A program made the position numbers and the translations under genes. From Candidatus Kapaibacterium sp. (lineage in GTDB: Bacteria > Bacteroidota > Ignavibacteria > Kapaibacteriales > HRBIN21), in NCBI GenBank assembly GCA_025059875.1, contig JANXCT010000001.1, forward strand, positions 62,001 through 126,000: a stretch of 64,000 nucleotides of DNA. Direction: 5' to 3'. How positions within the stretch are numbered: the stretch's first letter is position 1; every line of letters starts with the position of its first letter. Under the pieces are notes generated by a model. The model saw nothing but the letters and a program-made list of their open reading frames with translations. It did not search any database and was not told where the DNA came from. Below are positions 54,222 through 63,004 of the stretch, in pieces.

Positions 54222-55631
54222 TTGCTAGGTAAGTTCTTCTTGCCAGGTAGCTCTAGCTTGTATCGCAACGATACCATCTGTGCTCTGGTAACTCCCCCTG
54301 GAGTTGGGGGACTAGCGGTTGTGCGGCTTTCGGGACCGCAAGCGTTCGAGATTGCCGACCGATGCTTTCGTGGGAGTCGTTCTCTTCAGCAGGCTGCCTC
54401 ACACACAATTCATTATGGCCACTTCGTACACCGGGGGGAACTCGTTGACACGGTGACGGCTTCCGTTTTTCGGGCACCTCGCTCGTATACAGGTGAGGAT
54501 GTCGTGGAATTCGGCTGCCATGGAGGCACAATCGTAGCAGACGCAATCGTCGAGGCACTGATTGATTCCGGAGCCCGCTTGGCTGAGCCTGGGGAGTTTA
54601 CAAAACGCGCTTTCTTGAACGGGAAACTAGACTTGGTGCAAGTAGAGGCAATCGCTGACCTTATCTACGCAACCTCGGTGCCGGGTGCTCGGCTCGCAGC
54701 GCGGCAGCTGGTAGGTGGATTACGGCTGCAGCTGCAGCGGCTCCGTCAGCAGCTTCTGGAGGCTGCAGCGCTACTGGAACTCGGACTGGACTTCGCGGAG
54801 GAAGACATAGAACTCGTGTCTCGTGACGAGCTGCTCTCTCGGCTTCAGGAGGCTCGGCAATGGTGTCAGCAGGTGGCTTCTTCATTTCGAGCGGCCGAAG
54901 TCTTACGGTCGGGGTTCTTCGTTGGCTGCGTGGGATATCCGAACGCGGGGAAGTCTTCCCTCTTCAATGCTCTGCTTCAGCGTCGGCGTGCCATTGTGAG
55001 TCCTCTGCCAGGAACGACTCGAGATTACATAGAGGAGGGACTCTTCTTGAATGGAATCTCTGTTCGACTCGTTGACACTGCTGGACTACGGGAGACCGAG
55101 GATGTCATAGAGCTTGAGGGAATCGCCTTGGCAGAGCAAGTTGTTCGCCAGTGCAATCTGCTGCTTGTGGTTAACGATGTCACTCGTGGGCTGGAGCACT
55201 CCATAGAGCTTTTCCGGCAACTCCAGCAGCGGTTTCCCGAGGCGGCCTATGCATACATTCAAAACAAGGTCGACTGTCTCAGCGATGCAAGCGTGTCTTC
55301 CTCATGGGCCGGCGTAAATGTCCCTGTGTTTTGGGTCTCTGCTCTCCGGGGTGATGGAGTAGACGAGCTGCGTCGCTGGATTGGGGAGCAAGCCCGGAGG
55401 AGCGCAGAGCTAGGGGTTGACGCGCTTGTCAACGCTCGACAGGCACACGCCCTACAGGAGGTTGCCGAAGCGCTCTCCATGGCACACCAGGCTCTGTTGG
55501 AGGGGATGCCGGAGGAGTGCGTTGCAGAGGACATTCGGACAGCGGTACGCCTCATCAGCGAACTTACCGGCGATACATGGCGGGAGGAGGTTCTCAACAC
55601 TATCTTCGCACGTTTCTGCATTGGTAAGTGA
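54222..55631 (+). CDS. mnmE: tRNA uridine-5-carboxymethylaminomethyl GTPase MnmE
   Basis: 469 residues from a TTG at 54222; a TTG at 54258 (LYRNDTICAL) is an equally possible start. N-terminal folate-binding TrmE domain (DTICALVTPPGVGGLAVVRLSG; RSYTGEDVVEFGCHGG), helical domain, then the inserted G domain with G1 GYPNAGKSSLFN, G2 region PGTTRD, G3 DTAGLRE and G4 QNKVD-like. It ends in the catalytic FCIGK. It forms with MnmG the modification complex for wobble U34; mnmG lies two genes downstream. A GNAT gene is coupled at the stop (GTGA). Confidence 0.96.
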   Translation: MLGKFFLPGSSSLYRNDTICALVTPPGVGGLAVVRLSGPQAFEIADRCFRGSRSLQQAASHTIHYGHFVHRGELVDTVTASVFRAPRSYTGEDVVEFGCHGGTIVADAIVEALIDSGARLAEPGEFTKRAFLNGKLDLVQVEAIADLIYATSVPGARLAARQLVGGLRLQLQRLRQQLLEAAALLELGLDFAEEDIELVSRDELLSRLQEARQWCQQVASSFRAAEVLRSGFFVGCVGYPNAGKSSLFNALLQRRRAIVSPLPGTTRDYIEEGLFLNGISVRLVDTAGLRETEDVIELEGIALAEQVVRQCNLLLVVNDVTRGLEHSIELFRQLQQRFPEAAYAYIQNKVDCLSDASVSSSWAGVNVPVFWVSALRGDGVDELRRWIGEQARRSAELGVDALVNARQAHALQEVAEALSMAHQALLEGMPEECVAEDIRTAVRLISELTGDTWREEVLNTIFARFCIGK

Positions 55632-55651
55632 ACATCTGCTGGGGTCTGGCC

Positions 55652-56176
55652 ATGGAAGAGGACATAGTGATTCGGCCGCTGGAGGAACTTGACTTTGAGG
55701 AGTTCACGCGCCTACATCAAGAGGCGCTTCAGTTGGCCCCTGAAGCCTTTGGGTCGGATTACGACTCATACCAGGCCCTCTCTTTGTTAGACAAAGAGCA
55801 ACAGTTCGAGGCGCTACTCCACTACCCCTATAACTACCTCTTAGGCGCGTTCGTGAACGGCAGGCTTGTAGGAATAGCAGGTTTTAGCTGCGATCACACG
55901 AAGCCGAAGCTCCGTCATAAAGGGAGGATTTGGGGTATGTACATTACGCCAGAATATAGGGGGCGTGGCTTAGGGGAACAGCTTCTGCGCCGCCTTTTGG
56001 CTGCGGCAAAGGAAGACGCTCGCTGCGAGCAGGTCTACCTTTCTGTTGCTACAACGAACCAAGCAGCATACAGTCTTTACCTCAAGTTGGGGTTTGTGCG
56101 GTACGGCACCGAATACAGGGCTGTTAAGCTTGGAGACAGCTATGTTGACGAACACCTGATGATGCGCTTACTGTAG
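55652..56176 (+). CDS. GNAT-family N-acetyltransferase
   Basis: 174 residues from the ATG at 55652; a GTG at 55628 overlapping the mnmE stop would add eight residues. The acetyl-CoA-binding motif A is [24 protein letters not shown], with motif [13 protein letters not shown]. The substrate is unknown. It is sandwiched between mnmE and mnmG, with the parS-like palindrome seven bases after its stop. Confidence 0.9.
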   Translation: MEEDIVIRPLEELDFEEFTRLHQEALQLAPEAFGSDYDSYQALSLLDKEQQFEALLHYPYNYLLGAFVNGRLVGIAGFSCDHTKPKLRHKGRIWGMYITPEYRGRGLGEQLLRRLLAAAKEDARCEQVYLSVATTNQAAYSLYLKLGFVRYGTEYRAVKLGDSYVDEHLMMRLL

Positions 56177-56182
56177 ATAGAG

Positions 56183-56198
56183 TGTTTCACGTGAAACG
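56183..56198. promoter_or_regulatory. parS-like centromere site 1, upstream of mnmG
   Basis: TGTTTCACGTGAAACG matches the ParB-binding parS consensus TGTTTCACGTGAAACA at 15 of 16 bases and contains a perfect 14-base palindrome (56184-56197). It lies between the GNAT stop and the chosen mnmG start. A second, related site follows mnmG at 58097-58112. Confidence 0.85.
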
Positions 56199-56214
56199 CA
56201 TGCAGAGGGGGACT

Positions 56215-58089
56215 ATGGGACGGATTATCTGCCGGGGAGAAGGGCGATACGATGTTATCGTTGTAGGGGGAGGACATGCTGGTATCGAAGCGGCAGCTGC
56301 CGCCGCGCGGATGGGCTGCATGACAGCCTTGGTAACCATCGACGTCCGAGCAATCGGGCGCCTGTCTTGTAATCCTGCGATTGGGGGTACGGCAAAAGGG
56401 CATTTAGTCAAAGAGATAGATGCCCTTGGGGGAGTTATGGGGATATTGGCTGATCGGAGCGGGCTCCAGTTCAAGTTGCTTAATCGCTCTAAAGGGCCTG
56501 CAGTCTGGTCGCTTCGATCACAGAACGACAAACGCCTGTATCCTCTGTATGCCCTTGAGCTGCTCCTCCGGATTCCAAATCTGGATATCGTCTGCGCAAC
56601 TGTCACAGAAATCCTTGTTCACCGCGGGGGCATTCGAGGGGTTCGGACAGCGTCTGGTGAGGAGTTGCTTGCTCGAGCTGTTGTCCTTTGTTCGGGCACT
56701 TTCCTGAATGGAGTCCTCTGGACTGGCACGAAGTGTGAAAAAGGGGGACGGGTTGGTGAACCTCCTGCCGAGGGCGTTTCTGAGCTTTTGGAAGCACATG
56801 GTCTCCAGAGAGGCCGACTAAAGACAGGGACTCCACCGCGGATTGCTGCTGAGAGTGTTGAGTGGTCACGATTGGAGCCCAGCTACGGAGACGACCCGCC
56901 CCAGCCCTTCTCCCATCGGACACAGCAAGTGCGAAACCGAATTGTCTGCTACATCACCTACACAACACCCCAGACACATGACATTCTCAGAAGAGGGTTT
57001 GACCAGTCCCCGATGTTTACAGGCCTCATTCGAGGACGGGGACCTCGGTACTGTCCCTCCATCGAGGACAAGATCGTTCGCTTCCCTGAAAGAGAGTCTC
57101 ATCGCATTGTTTTGGAGCCGGAGAGCCTATGGGGGAATTCCATCTACGTCAACGGCTTTTCCACAAGCCTGCCAGAGGAGATCCAACTTGAAGGTCTTCG
57201 CAGCATTCCTGGCTTGGAGCACGCTGTTATGCTCCGGCCAGGGTACGCTGTGGAGTACGATTACTTTTTCCCTTGGCAGCTCTACCACACGCTGGAGACG
57301 AAGGCAATCCGTGGCCTCTTCCTTGCTGGCCAGGTCAACGGTACCTCAGGCTATGAAGAGGCTGCTGCTCAGGGGCTCGTGGCTGGTATTAATGCTGCTC
57401 GGTATGTTCGGGGGGAAGAGGGGTTTGTGCTGTCCCGAGCAGAGTCATACATCGGGGTTTTGATTGACGACCTCATCACCAAGATGGGGGACGAGCCATA
57501 TCGGATGTTTACGTCGCTGGCGGAGTATCGCCTCTTGCTACGACAAGACAATGCTGATCGCCGGCTGATGCGGTACGGGTATCAGCTTGGCCTCATCGAT
57601 CAGCAAACATACGAGCAGATGTGTGCCCGTACAGAAGCCATAGAAAACCTCATTAGCAACCTCCGGAAGGACTTCGTGACTCCGGAAGAAGTGAACTCAT
57701 ACCTGGAGAGCATTGGCGAGACATTGCTAGCCCAGCCTGTAACAGTAGCCCAGCTTGCTCGTCGGCCAAGAGTGGTGCTTCGTGATCTCCTGCAGAGGCT
57801 AAATGGGCGGTATTGGCAGTCGTTACAAATGCCGTCTATAGTGGAAGCTGCAGAAGTGGAGTTACGATATGAGGGGTACATCCAGCGCCAGCTACGGGAG
57901 GTAGAGATACTGGCCCAGAGCGAGCAGTTGATAATCCCTGAAGATTTCGACTACGCAAAGGTTTACGGTCTGTCGGCAGAAGCACGGGAAAAGCTGCAGC
58001 GGATTCGTCCTCGCTCACTTGGCCAAGCAGCTCGGATTGCCGGGGTTTCGCCAGCAGATGTTGCTATCCTTGTCTTTTACCTGCGGTGA
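56215..58089 (+). CDS. mnmG: tRNA uridine-5-carboxymethylaminomethyl synthesis enzyme MnmG (GidA)
   Basis: 624 residues from the ATG at 56215, preferred because a strong GAGGGGG lies just before it and because the upstream GTG (56182) and ATG (56200) would put parS inside the coding region or lack a ribosome site. FAD-binding [21 protein letters not shown], signature region [16 protein letters not shown]-like, [37 protein letters not shown] and the C-terminal GidA helical domain are all present. It works with MnmE on U34 of tRNA. The two parS-like sites flank it closely, as in other gid-par origin regions. Confidence 0.96.
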   Translation: MGRIICRGEGRYDVIVVGGGHAGIEAAAAAARMGCMTALVTIDVRAIGRLSCNPAIGGTAKGHLVKEIDALGGVMGILADRSGLQFKLLNRSKGPAVWSLRSQNDKRLYPLYALELLLRIPNLDIVCATVTEILVHRGGIRGVRTASGEELLARAVVLCSGTFLNGVLWTGTKCEKGGRVGEPPAEGVSELLEAHGLQRGRLKTGTPPRIAAESVEWSRLEPSYGDDPPQPFSHRTQQVRNRIVCYITYTTPQTHDILRRGFDQSPMFTGLIRGRGPRYCPSIEDKIVRFPERESHRIVLEPESLWGNSIYVNGFSTSLPEEIQLEGLRSIPGLEHAVMLRPGYAVEYDYFFPWQLYHTLETKAIRGLFLAGQVNGTSGYEEAAAQGLVAGINAARYVRGEEGFVLSRAESYIGVLIDDLITKMGDEPYRMFTSLAEYRLLLRQDNADRRLMRYGYQLGLIDQQTYEQMCARTEAIENLISNLRKDFVTPEEVNSYLESIGETLLAQPVTVAQLARRPRVVLRDLLQRLNGRYWQSLQMPSIVEAAEVELRYEGYIQRQLREVEILAQSEQLIIPEDFDYAKVYGLSAEAREKLQRIRPRSLGQAARIAGVSPADVAILVFYLR

Positions 58090-58096
58090 CTGGCAG

Positions 58097-58112
58097 GGTT
58101 CCACGTGGAACA
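58097..58112. promoter_or_regulatory. parS-like centromere site 2, downstream of mnmG
   Basis: GGTTCCACGTGGAACA matches the parS variant TGTTCCACGTGGAACA at 15 of 16 bases, with a perfect 14-base palindrome (58098-58111). It stands eight bases after the mnmG stop. The two sites differ from each other in the inner arms (TTTCACGTGAAA and TTCCACGTGGAA), both known ParB-type variants. Confidence 0.8.
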
Positions 58113-58251
58113 CCTTGCGGGACAAGGCTTGCTGAGGGATGAGAAGATGCCACTTTGGCAGAGTTGGGTCGATGGGAAGGTATATGACAACTTGTCGCTT
58201 CCTGTGAGAGGAGCGAGTTGGGGCAGCTTGTCAGTGGACCCCGAAAATCCA

Positions 58252-59184
58252 ATGAAGGTACTTATCGTTGGCGCTCGGAGTAAGACGGCGGAAGCCCTAC
58301 TCCGCTTGGTCCGTCGCCATCGGCTCCAGTGGGAGATGCTTTTGATTTCCCACCAACCGGGAGAACCGACAGTCATCCATGGGTATCCTGTGCACGTTGT
58401 CTTGGGATACTCGCGTCAGCTCCTTCGGGAGCTCTGTCGTACATGGGAGCCTGAGGTTATCGTTAATCTGGCCGCGATCACGGATGTAGACGCGTGCGAA
58501 CAGAATCGCTCGGTTGCCTGGCAGGTGAATGTTGAGCTCGTAGAGACACTCGCTAGTGTGTGTCGGATTCTGGGGGCGCACCTTATTCAGCTCTCTTCGG
58601 ACTATGTCTTCGACGGCGTTGCTGGGCCCTACGACGAGCAGGCATATCCGCGACCAATTAACTACTATGGCAGAACGAAGTTGGCAGCAGAGAACGTTTG
58701 CTGGGCTCTGGCTCCATCTGCGACAGTCATTAGAACGACCCAAATTTTTGGGACACCGGCGCCTTGGTGTTCAGATGTGGTAGGTTGGGCAGTTCGCCGG
58801 GCATTAGCTGGGGAGAGGGTTGCTGTAGCAGAGGATGTGTACACGAATCCCACCTTCGTGGATGACCTTGCACAGGCGCTCATTGTGGCTCTACAGGATC
58901 GGGTTGAAGGGGTCATCCATATTGCGGGGAGAATGTGGCTGAGCCGGTATGACTTCCTTCGGCAGGCATTTGAAATTGTGGGGTTGCCAGGACACTTGCT
59001 GGTGCCTCGGCCGGCTAGTGAGCTTTATCAGGGTAGAGCCTCGCGCCCTCGATATGGCGGATTACACTGGAGACGGGCTGAGGAGCTTTTGGGGCTTCGT
59101 CTGCGATCCCTTGAAGACGCCCTGTGGCTTACGTCCCGGCGGCTTCACTCAGTAATGGGGATGTCTGGCAAGACAGCAGAGTAG
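58252..59184 (+). CDS. RmlD/SDR-like sugar-nucleotide reductase
   Basis: 310 residues from the ATG at 58252; the open frame reaches 58105, but that would start inside the parS-like site. It keeps the RmlD landmarks NLAAITDVDACEQNRSVAWQVN, SSDYVFDGVAGPY and YYGRTKLAAE (YxxxK), and ends in a C-terminal substrate region. The first glycine loop reads VLIVGARSKTAEAL, not the usual GxxGxxG, so cofactor binding may be altered. It would reduce a dTDP-4-keto-sugar or similar. The gene shares its 3' end with thpR (40-base convergent overlap). Confidence 0.82.
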   Translation: MKVLIVGARSKTAEALLRLVRRHRLQWEMLLISHQPGEPTVIHGYPVHVVLGYSRQLLRELCRTWEPEVIVNLAAITDVDACEQNRSVAWQVNVELVETLASVCRILGAHLIQLSSDYVFDGVAGPYDEQAYPRPINYYGRTKLAAENVCWALAPSATVIRTTQIFGTPAPWCSDVVGWAVRRALAGERVAVAEDVYTNPTFVDDLAQALIVALQDRVEGVIHIAGRMWLSRYDFLRQAFEIVGLPGHLLVPRPASELYQGRASRPRYGGLHWRRAEELLGLRLRSLEDALWLTSRRLHSVMGMSGKTAE

Positions 59185-59720
59185 AGGGGGCCCTCAGGAC
59201 GTAGGATACTACGGATGAGAAGAGGCTCAAACTGCGTGAGTTGGCCGAAGTGGTAACGCAGATAGGGCTCAAGAGTCATACGGAGACGCTTAGGGGAGCG
59301 AACGTGCTTCAGTCGGGCAATGGTCACATGTGGAGTGAACGGGCGATGGTCTTCGGGAGCAAAGCCTAGGTCAGATAGGATTTGGTGAAGTTCACAGTGC
59401 ACTCGGCTGAGTTGCCCATTTCGGTCCTCCACAGGCACGTACAGCACCCGAGGCGCGTTCCAATCGGGAAAGACGCCCAGCCCAGTGAGTTCCAGATGAG
59501 AGGGATGGGGATGAAGGAGCGGTGAGAGTGCCTTGAGGAGTTTGGAGACGAGCGAGCAAGGGAGATTACCTAGGAAGGCAAGCGTAAAGTGAAGGTTTGC
59601 TGGCTCTACCCACTTGGCCCTGCAGAATGGCTGCGCAAGCTGGATGATGTGATGGTATGCCGATGCAAGCCCGTCATGGTGAACAAAACAGCCTACGAAG
59701 AGTCGCCACCTGTCTTCCAT
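59145..59720 (-). CDS. thpR: RNA 2',3'-cyclic phosphodiesterase (ThpR/LigT)
   Basis: 191 residues. The two HxTx motifs that define the 2H phosphoesterase family are present: HFTLAFLG near residue 43 and HVTIARLK near residue 127. Members open 2',3'-cyclic phosphates or join 2'-5' RNA ends. The start overlaps the end of the phosphoesterase gene by 28 bases and its 3' end overlaps the RmlD-like gene. Confidence 0.92.
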   Translation of the reverse strand: MEDRWRLFVGCFVHHDGLASAYHHIIQLAQPFCRAKWVEPANLHFTLAFLGNLPCSLVSKLLKALSPLLHPHPSHLELTGLGVFPDWNAPRVLYVPVEDRNGQLSRVHCELHQILSDLGFAPEDHRPFTPHVTIARLKHVRSPKRLRMTLEPYLRYHFGQLTQFEPLLIRSILRPEGPLYSAVLPDIPITE

Positions 59721-60406
59721 GGTAGACGGATGCCGCTAGACAGTGGACCTGCACATTTCAATGTAAAGAGTTCCCAGCTCTCGAGTTCGAGAGCACAGAG
59801 GTGGCCGTAGCCGCTTAAGTGTCCGTAGACGCAGCCGCCGTCTATGAAGACCTTGTTCCACGACAGGCTCTGTCGGAGGAGGGGCAGGGGTAGGGGAGTG
59901 TGCCCAACAATCAGGCGACGGCCACCGAGCCGGGAAGGGTCCGCCTCTACACTGCGGTCCCAGGGCATTGCCTGGGTGTCAGCGAACGGGTCTGGGATGT
60001 GGAAGTTCAGACCAGCATGGACTATGACAACGGTGTCCAGAATAGCGAAGAAGGGAAGTGTGGCAAAGAAGCTGTAGTACTCTTCGGACAGCTCTCGTGG
60101 ATGCCTGATCCTGAAACTCTGCAAGGTAGTCGCTGCTCCATTGAGGAGCCAGAGCTCAAACATCTCTTCTGAGGCCATAGCGTCTAAGAGAAGCTGCTCG
60201 TGATTCCCTCGGAGGGGCACGACCCGATATCCAGCCTGCTGTAAGTAGCGGATGAGATCAACGACTGCCTTGCTGTCTGGACCTCGATCGATATAGTCCC
60301 CGACGAAGTACACTTCGTCGGTGGTGCTCAGCCGGAGCTGCTTCCATAGGAGTGCTTCCAGCGTACGGATACAGCCGTGAACGTCTCCGATGACGAAGCG
60401 ACGCAT
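59693..60406 (-). CDS. Calcineurin-like (PPP-type) metallophosphoesterase
   Basis: 237 residues. PPP signatures GDVHGCIRTLEALLW, VYFVGDYIDRGPDSKAVVD and LRGNHEQLLLDAM, later IVHAGLNF and VGHTPLPLP. It resembles bacterial PrpA-type Ser/Thr phosphatases and symmetrical Ap4A hydrolase (ApaH)-like enzymes; which one cannot be told. It is translationally coupled to thpR downstream. It is divergent from gatB, with the short intergenic region holding an inverted repeat. Confidence 0.9.
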   Translation of the reverse strand: MRRFVIGDVHGCIRTLEALLWKQLRLSTTDEVYFVGDYIDRGPDSKAVVDLIRYLQQAGYRVVPLRGNHEQLLLDAMASEEMFELWLLNGAATTLQSFRIRHPRELSEEYYSFFATLPFFAILDTVVIVHAGLNFHIPDPFADTQAMPWDRSVEADPSRLGGRRLIVGHTPLPLPLLRQSLSWNKVFIDGGCVYGHLSGYGHLCALELESWELFTLKCAGPLSSGIRLPWKTGGDSS

Positions 60407-60447
60407 GTGACAAGCTTCGGTGGAGTTGGGGACGAAGACTGCGCGGC

Positions 60448-60463
60448 TGACAGTGGACTGTCA
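60448..60463. promoter_or_regulatory. 16-base palindrome upstream of gatB
   Basis: TGACAGTGGACTGTCA, a palindrome with a two-base centre, lies about 24 bases before the candidate -7 element of gatB and between two divergent genes. It is placed where a -33 element or operator would be, but no known regulator is matched. Confidence 0.35.
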
Positions 60464-60486
60464 CACTGACTCCGTGGCCTTTTTAG

Positions 60487-60494
60487 TAAGTTTG
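60487..60494 (+). promoter_or_regulatory. Candidate -7 element of gatB
   Basis: TAAGTTTG, an exact match to TAnnTTTG, about 19 bases from the implied start to the ATG at 60520. Confidence 0.5.
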
Positions 60495-60519
60495 CTAGCC
60501 CTGCGGCAGGAAGCACGAC

Positions 60520-61992
60520 ATGCATCCGGAGTATGAGGCAGTTATTGGGTTGGAGGTCCACGCGCAGCTAAAGACGAGGACGAAAGCCTTCTGCGGATGT
60601 TCTGCTGAGTTTGGAGCACCACCAAATACTAACACCTGCCCGGTTTGCTTGGGACACCCCGGAGCCTTACCGGTACTGAACCGGAGCGTTGTAGAATTCA
60701 CACTCAGGATTGGGCTGGCAACGAACTGCCGGATTCGACCGTATTCCCTCTTTGCCCGCAAGAACTACTTCTACCCTGATCTGCCAAAGGGCTACCAGAT
60801 TTCCCAGTACGAGGAGCCGATTTGCGAGGATGGGTGGCTGGAGATTGAGCTTGAGGACGGTACTCGCAAGCGAATCGGAATTGCGCGAATCCATATGGAA
60901 GAGGACGCAGGCAAATCGCTCCACGATGTGGATGTGGATACGCTGGTGGACTTCAATCGGTGCGGTATCCCCCTCATCGAGATCGTCAGCAAACCGGACT
61001 TGCGTTCGCCACGAGAGGCATACCACTACCTGCGCCAGATTCGGCAGCTCGTCCGGTACTTGGGGATTTGCGACGGGAACCTGGAGGAAGGCTCACTGCG
61101 GTGCGATGCGAATGTCTCGGTCCGGAGGCGTGGGGAGGTGAAGTTGGGAACAAAGACGGAGGTTAAAAACCTCAACAGTTTCCGCAGCGTAGAGAAGGCC
61201 TTGGAGTACGAGATTAACCGCCAGGTTGCAGTCTTGGAAGCCGGTGGACAAGTGCAGCATGAGACACGTCTCTGGGATGCCGTACGACAGGAGACGCGGC
61301 CAATGCGTACGAAAGAGTATGCGCATGACTATCGCTATTTTCCCGAGCCCGACTTGGTTCCAGTTGTAGTGACTCAGGAGTGGATAGAGCAAGTCCAAGC
61401 AACTCTACCGGAGCTCCCGCTCCAGCGCAAAAAGCGCTTCGTTGAACAGTATGGCCTGCCGGCATACGACGCTGGAGTCCTGTGCGAGGAGCGGGAGATT
61501 GCCGATTACTTCGAGGCTTGCTGTGCGGCCCTCCGTCACCCTTCGCTGGAGCGCTACAAGCTAGTCAGCAACTGGATCATGACGGAGGTGCTTCGGCTCG
61601 TAGGGGAGCAGCAGGGACAGGGCTTCCAAAGCCCTCTCGCGCCAGAGTACATGGCTGAGCTAGTGGAGCTCTATGCTGACGATGTCATCAGTAGCCGAAT
61701 CGCAAAGGAGGTATTTGCGGAGGCAGTGCGGACGGGGCGGTCGCCACGAAGCATCGTTGCGGAGCGCGGGCTCATACAGGTTTCTGATACGGCATGGCTC
61801 CGTGAACTGATTGAGGGTGTGATGGAAGAACACGCGGATGCCGTGGTTAAGTACCGAAGTGGAAAGACAAATGTGTTCGGGTTCCTCGTAGGCCAAGTCC
61901 TCCAGCGTTCACAGGGCCGAGCAAATCCTAAACTCGTTGCCCAGCTCCTGCAGGAGTATTTGCGCACCCAGGAGAGTCCGACAGCATCATAA
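60520..61992 (+). CDS. gatB: Aspartyl/glutamyl-tRNA amidotransferase subunit B
   Basis: 490 residues. The N-terminal signature [20 protein letters not shown] and [15 protein letters not shown], then [20 protein letters not shown], the GatB core [18 protein letters not shown], and a C-terminal tail domain ending [16 protein letters not shown]. It supplies the kinase/tRNA part of the GatCAB complex that converts Glu-tRNA-Gln to Gln-tRNA-Gln. gatA and gatC are not in the window. ilvE follows after ten bases. Confidence 0.97.
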   Translation: MHPEYEAVIGLEVHAQLKTRTKAFCGCSAEFGAPPNTNTCPVCLGHPGALPVLNRSVVEFTLRIGLATNCRIRPYSLFARKNYFYPDLPKGYQISQYEEPICEDGWLEIELEDGTRKRIGIARIHMEEDAGKSLHDVDVDTLVDFNRCGIPLIEIVSKPDLRSPREAYHYLRQIRQLVRYLGICDGNLEEGSLRCDANVSVRRRGEVKLGTKTEVKNLNSFRSVEKALEYEINRQVAVLEAGGQVQHETRLWDAVRQETRPMRTKEYAHDYRYFPEPDLVPVVVTQEWIEQVQATLPELPLQRKKRFVEQYGLPAYDAGVLCEEREIADYFEACCAALRHPSLERYKLVSNWIMTEVLRLVGEQQGQGFQSPLAPEYMAELVELYADDVISSRIAKEVFAEAVRTGRSPRSIVAERGLIQVSDTAWLRELIEGVMEEHADAVVKYRSGKTNVFGFLVGQVLQRSQGRANPKLVAQLLQEYLRTQESPTAS

Positions 61993-62002
61993 GGGCGCTT
62001 CT

Positions 62003-62971
62003 ATGCCACTGAAGCCGGTACCCTACATCTGGATGAACGGACGCTTCGTGCGGTGGGAGCGTGCGCGGATCCATGTGCTCTCGCACGTTGTCCATTACGG
62101 TTCTAGCTGGTTCGAGGGCATTCGGGCGTACGCGACCCGCCGAGGGACGGCAATCTTCCGGCTGCATGATCACCTCCGTCGGTTAGAGCGTTCGCTCCGA
62201 ATGTATCACACGGAGTTGCCCTACAGCCTGGATGAGTTAGCTCGAGTGTGCGTGGAGGTGGTTGCGCGGAATCGCCTCCAAGCCTGTTACATTCGCCCAA
62301 TCGTCTACCGCGGTTACGGCGATTTGGGGGTCTACCCCCTCAACTGCCCGGTAGAAGTTGCTGTAGCAGCCTGGGAGTGGGGGGCATACTTAGGGGCTGA
62401 GGCCGTACAGCATGGGGTAGACGCTGGGGTAAGCTCTTGGCAGCGAATTGGTAGCAACACGATGCCGGCGATGGCAAAGGCAGGGGGCAACTACATGAAC
62501 TCGCAGCTAGTCCGCATAGAGGCTGCCCGCCACGGATATGCCGAAGGGATCAGCCTCGACATCTTCGGCATGGTGAGCGAGGGTAGTGGCGAGAACATCT
62601 TCTTGGTGATAGACGGTACTCTCTACACGCCGCCGCTGTCAGCTTCTATTCTACCGGGCGTAACGCGGCATACGGTTATTACGCTGGCTCGTGAGGCAGG
62701 GATTCCAGTCGTCGAAACAGATATCCCCCGCGGTATGCTCTACGCAGCTGATGAAGCGTTCTTTACGGGCACAGCAGCTGAGATTACCCCAATTCGTTCG
62801 ATAGATGGTGTCCCCGTGGGTTCTGGAACTCCAGGTCCTGTGACCCGTCTGCTCCAGGAACGCTTCTACCGGGTTGTCCATGACGGAGAAGACCCTTATG
62901 GGTGGCTTACCTTTGTTCCCCAGCAGAATAGGACCTACACTCCCCGGAGGACGCGGAGGATTGCTGTCTAG
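62003..62971 (+). CDS. ilvE: Branched-chain amino-acid aminotransferase
   Basis: 322 residues from the ATG at 62003; the frame is open into gatB. Type IV PLP fold: the N-terminal [21 protein letters not shown] and [14 protein letters not shown], the catalytic Lys in [13 protein letters not shown], then the [12 protein letters not shown] motif. It interconverts Val/Leu/Ile and their 2-oxo acids. The next gene encodes an E1-type 2-oxoacid dehydrogenase that could use the same oxo acids, pointing to branched-chain catabolism or iso-fatty-acid synthesis. Confidence 0.94.
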   Translation: MPLKPVPYIWMNGRFVRWERARIHVLSHVVHYGSSWFEGIRAYATRRGTAIFRLHDHLRRLERSLRMYHTELPYSLDELARVCVEVVARNRLQACYIRPIVYRGYGDLGVYPLNCPVEVAVAAWEWGAYLGAEAVQHGVDAGVSSWQRIGSNTMPAMAKAGGNYMNSQLVRIEAARHGYAEGISLDIFGMVSEGSGENIFLVIDGTLYTPPLSASILPGVTRHTVITLAREAGIPVVETDIPRGMLYAADEAFFTGTAAEITPIRSIDGVPVGSGTPGPVTRLLQERFYRVVHDGEDPYGWLTFVPQQNRTYTPRRTRRIAV

Positions 62972-63004
62972 TCAGTCCCACAGCCTTGGAACCGAGCTCT
63001 GCAA

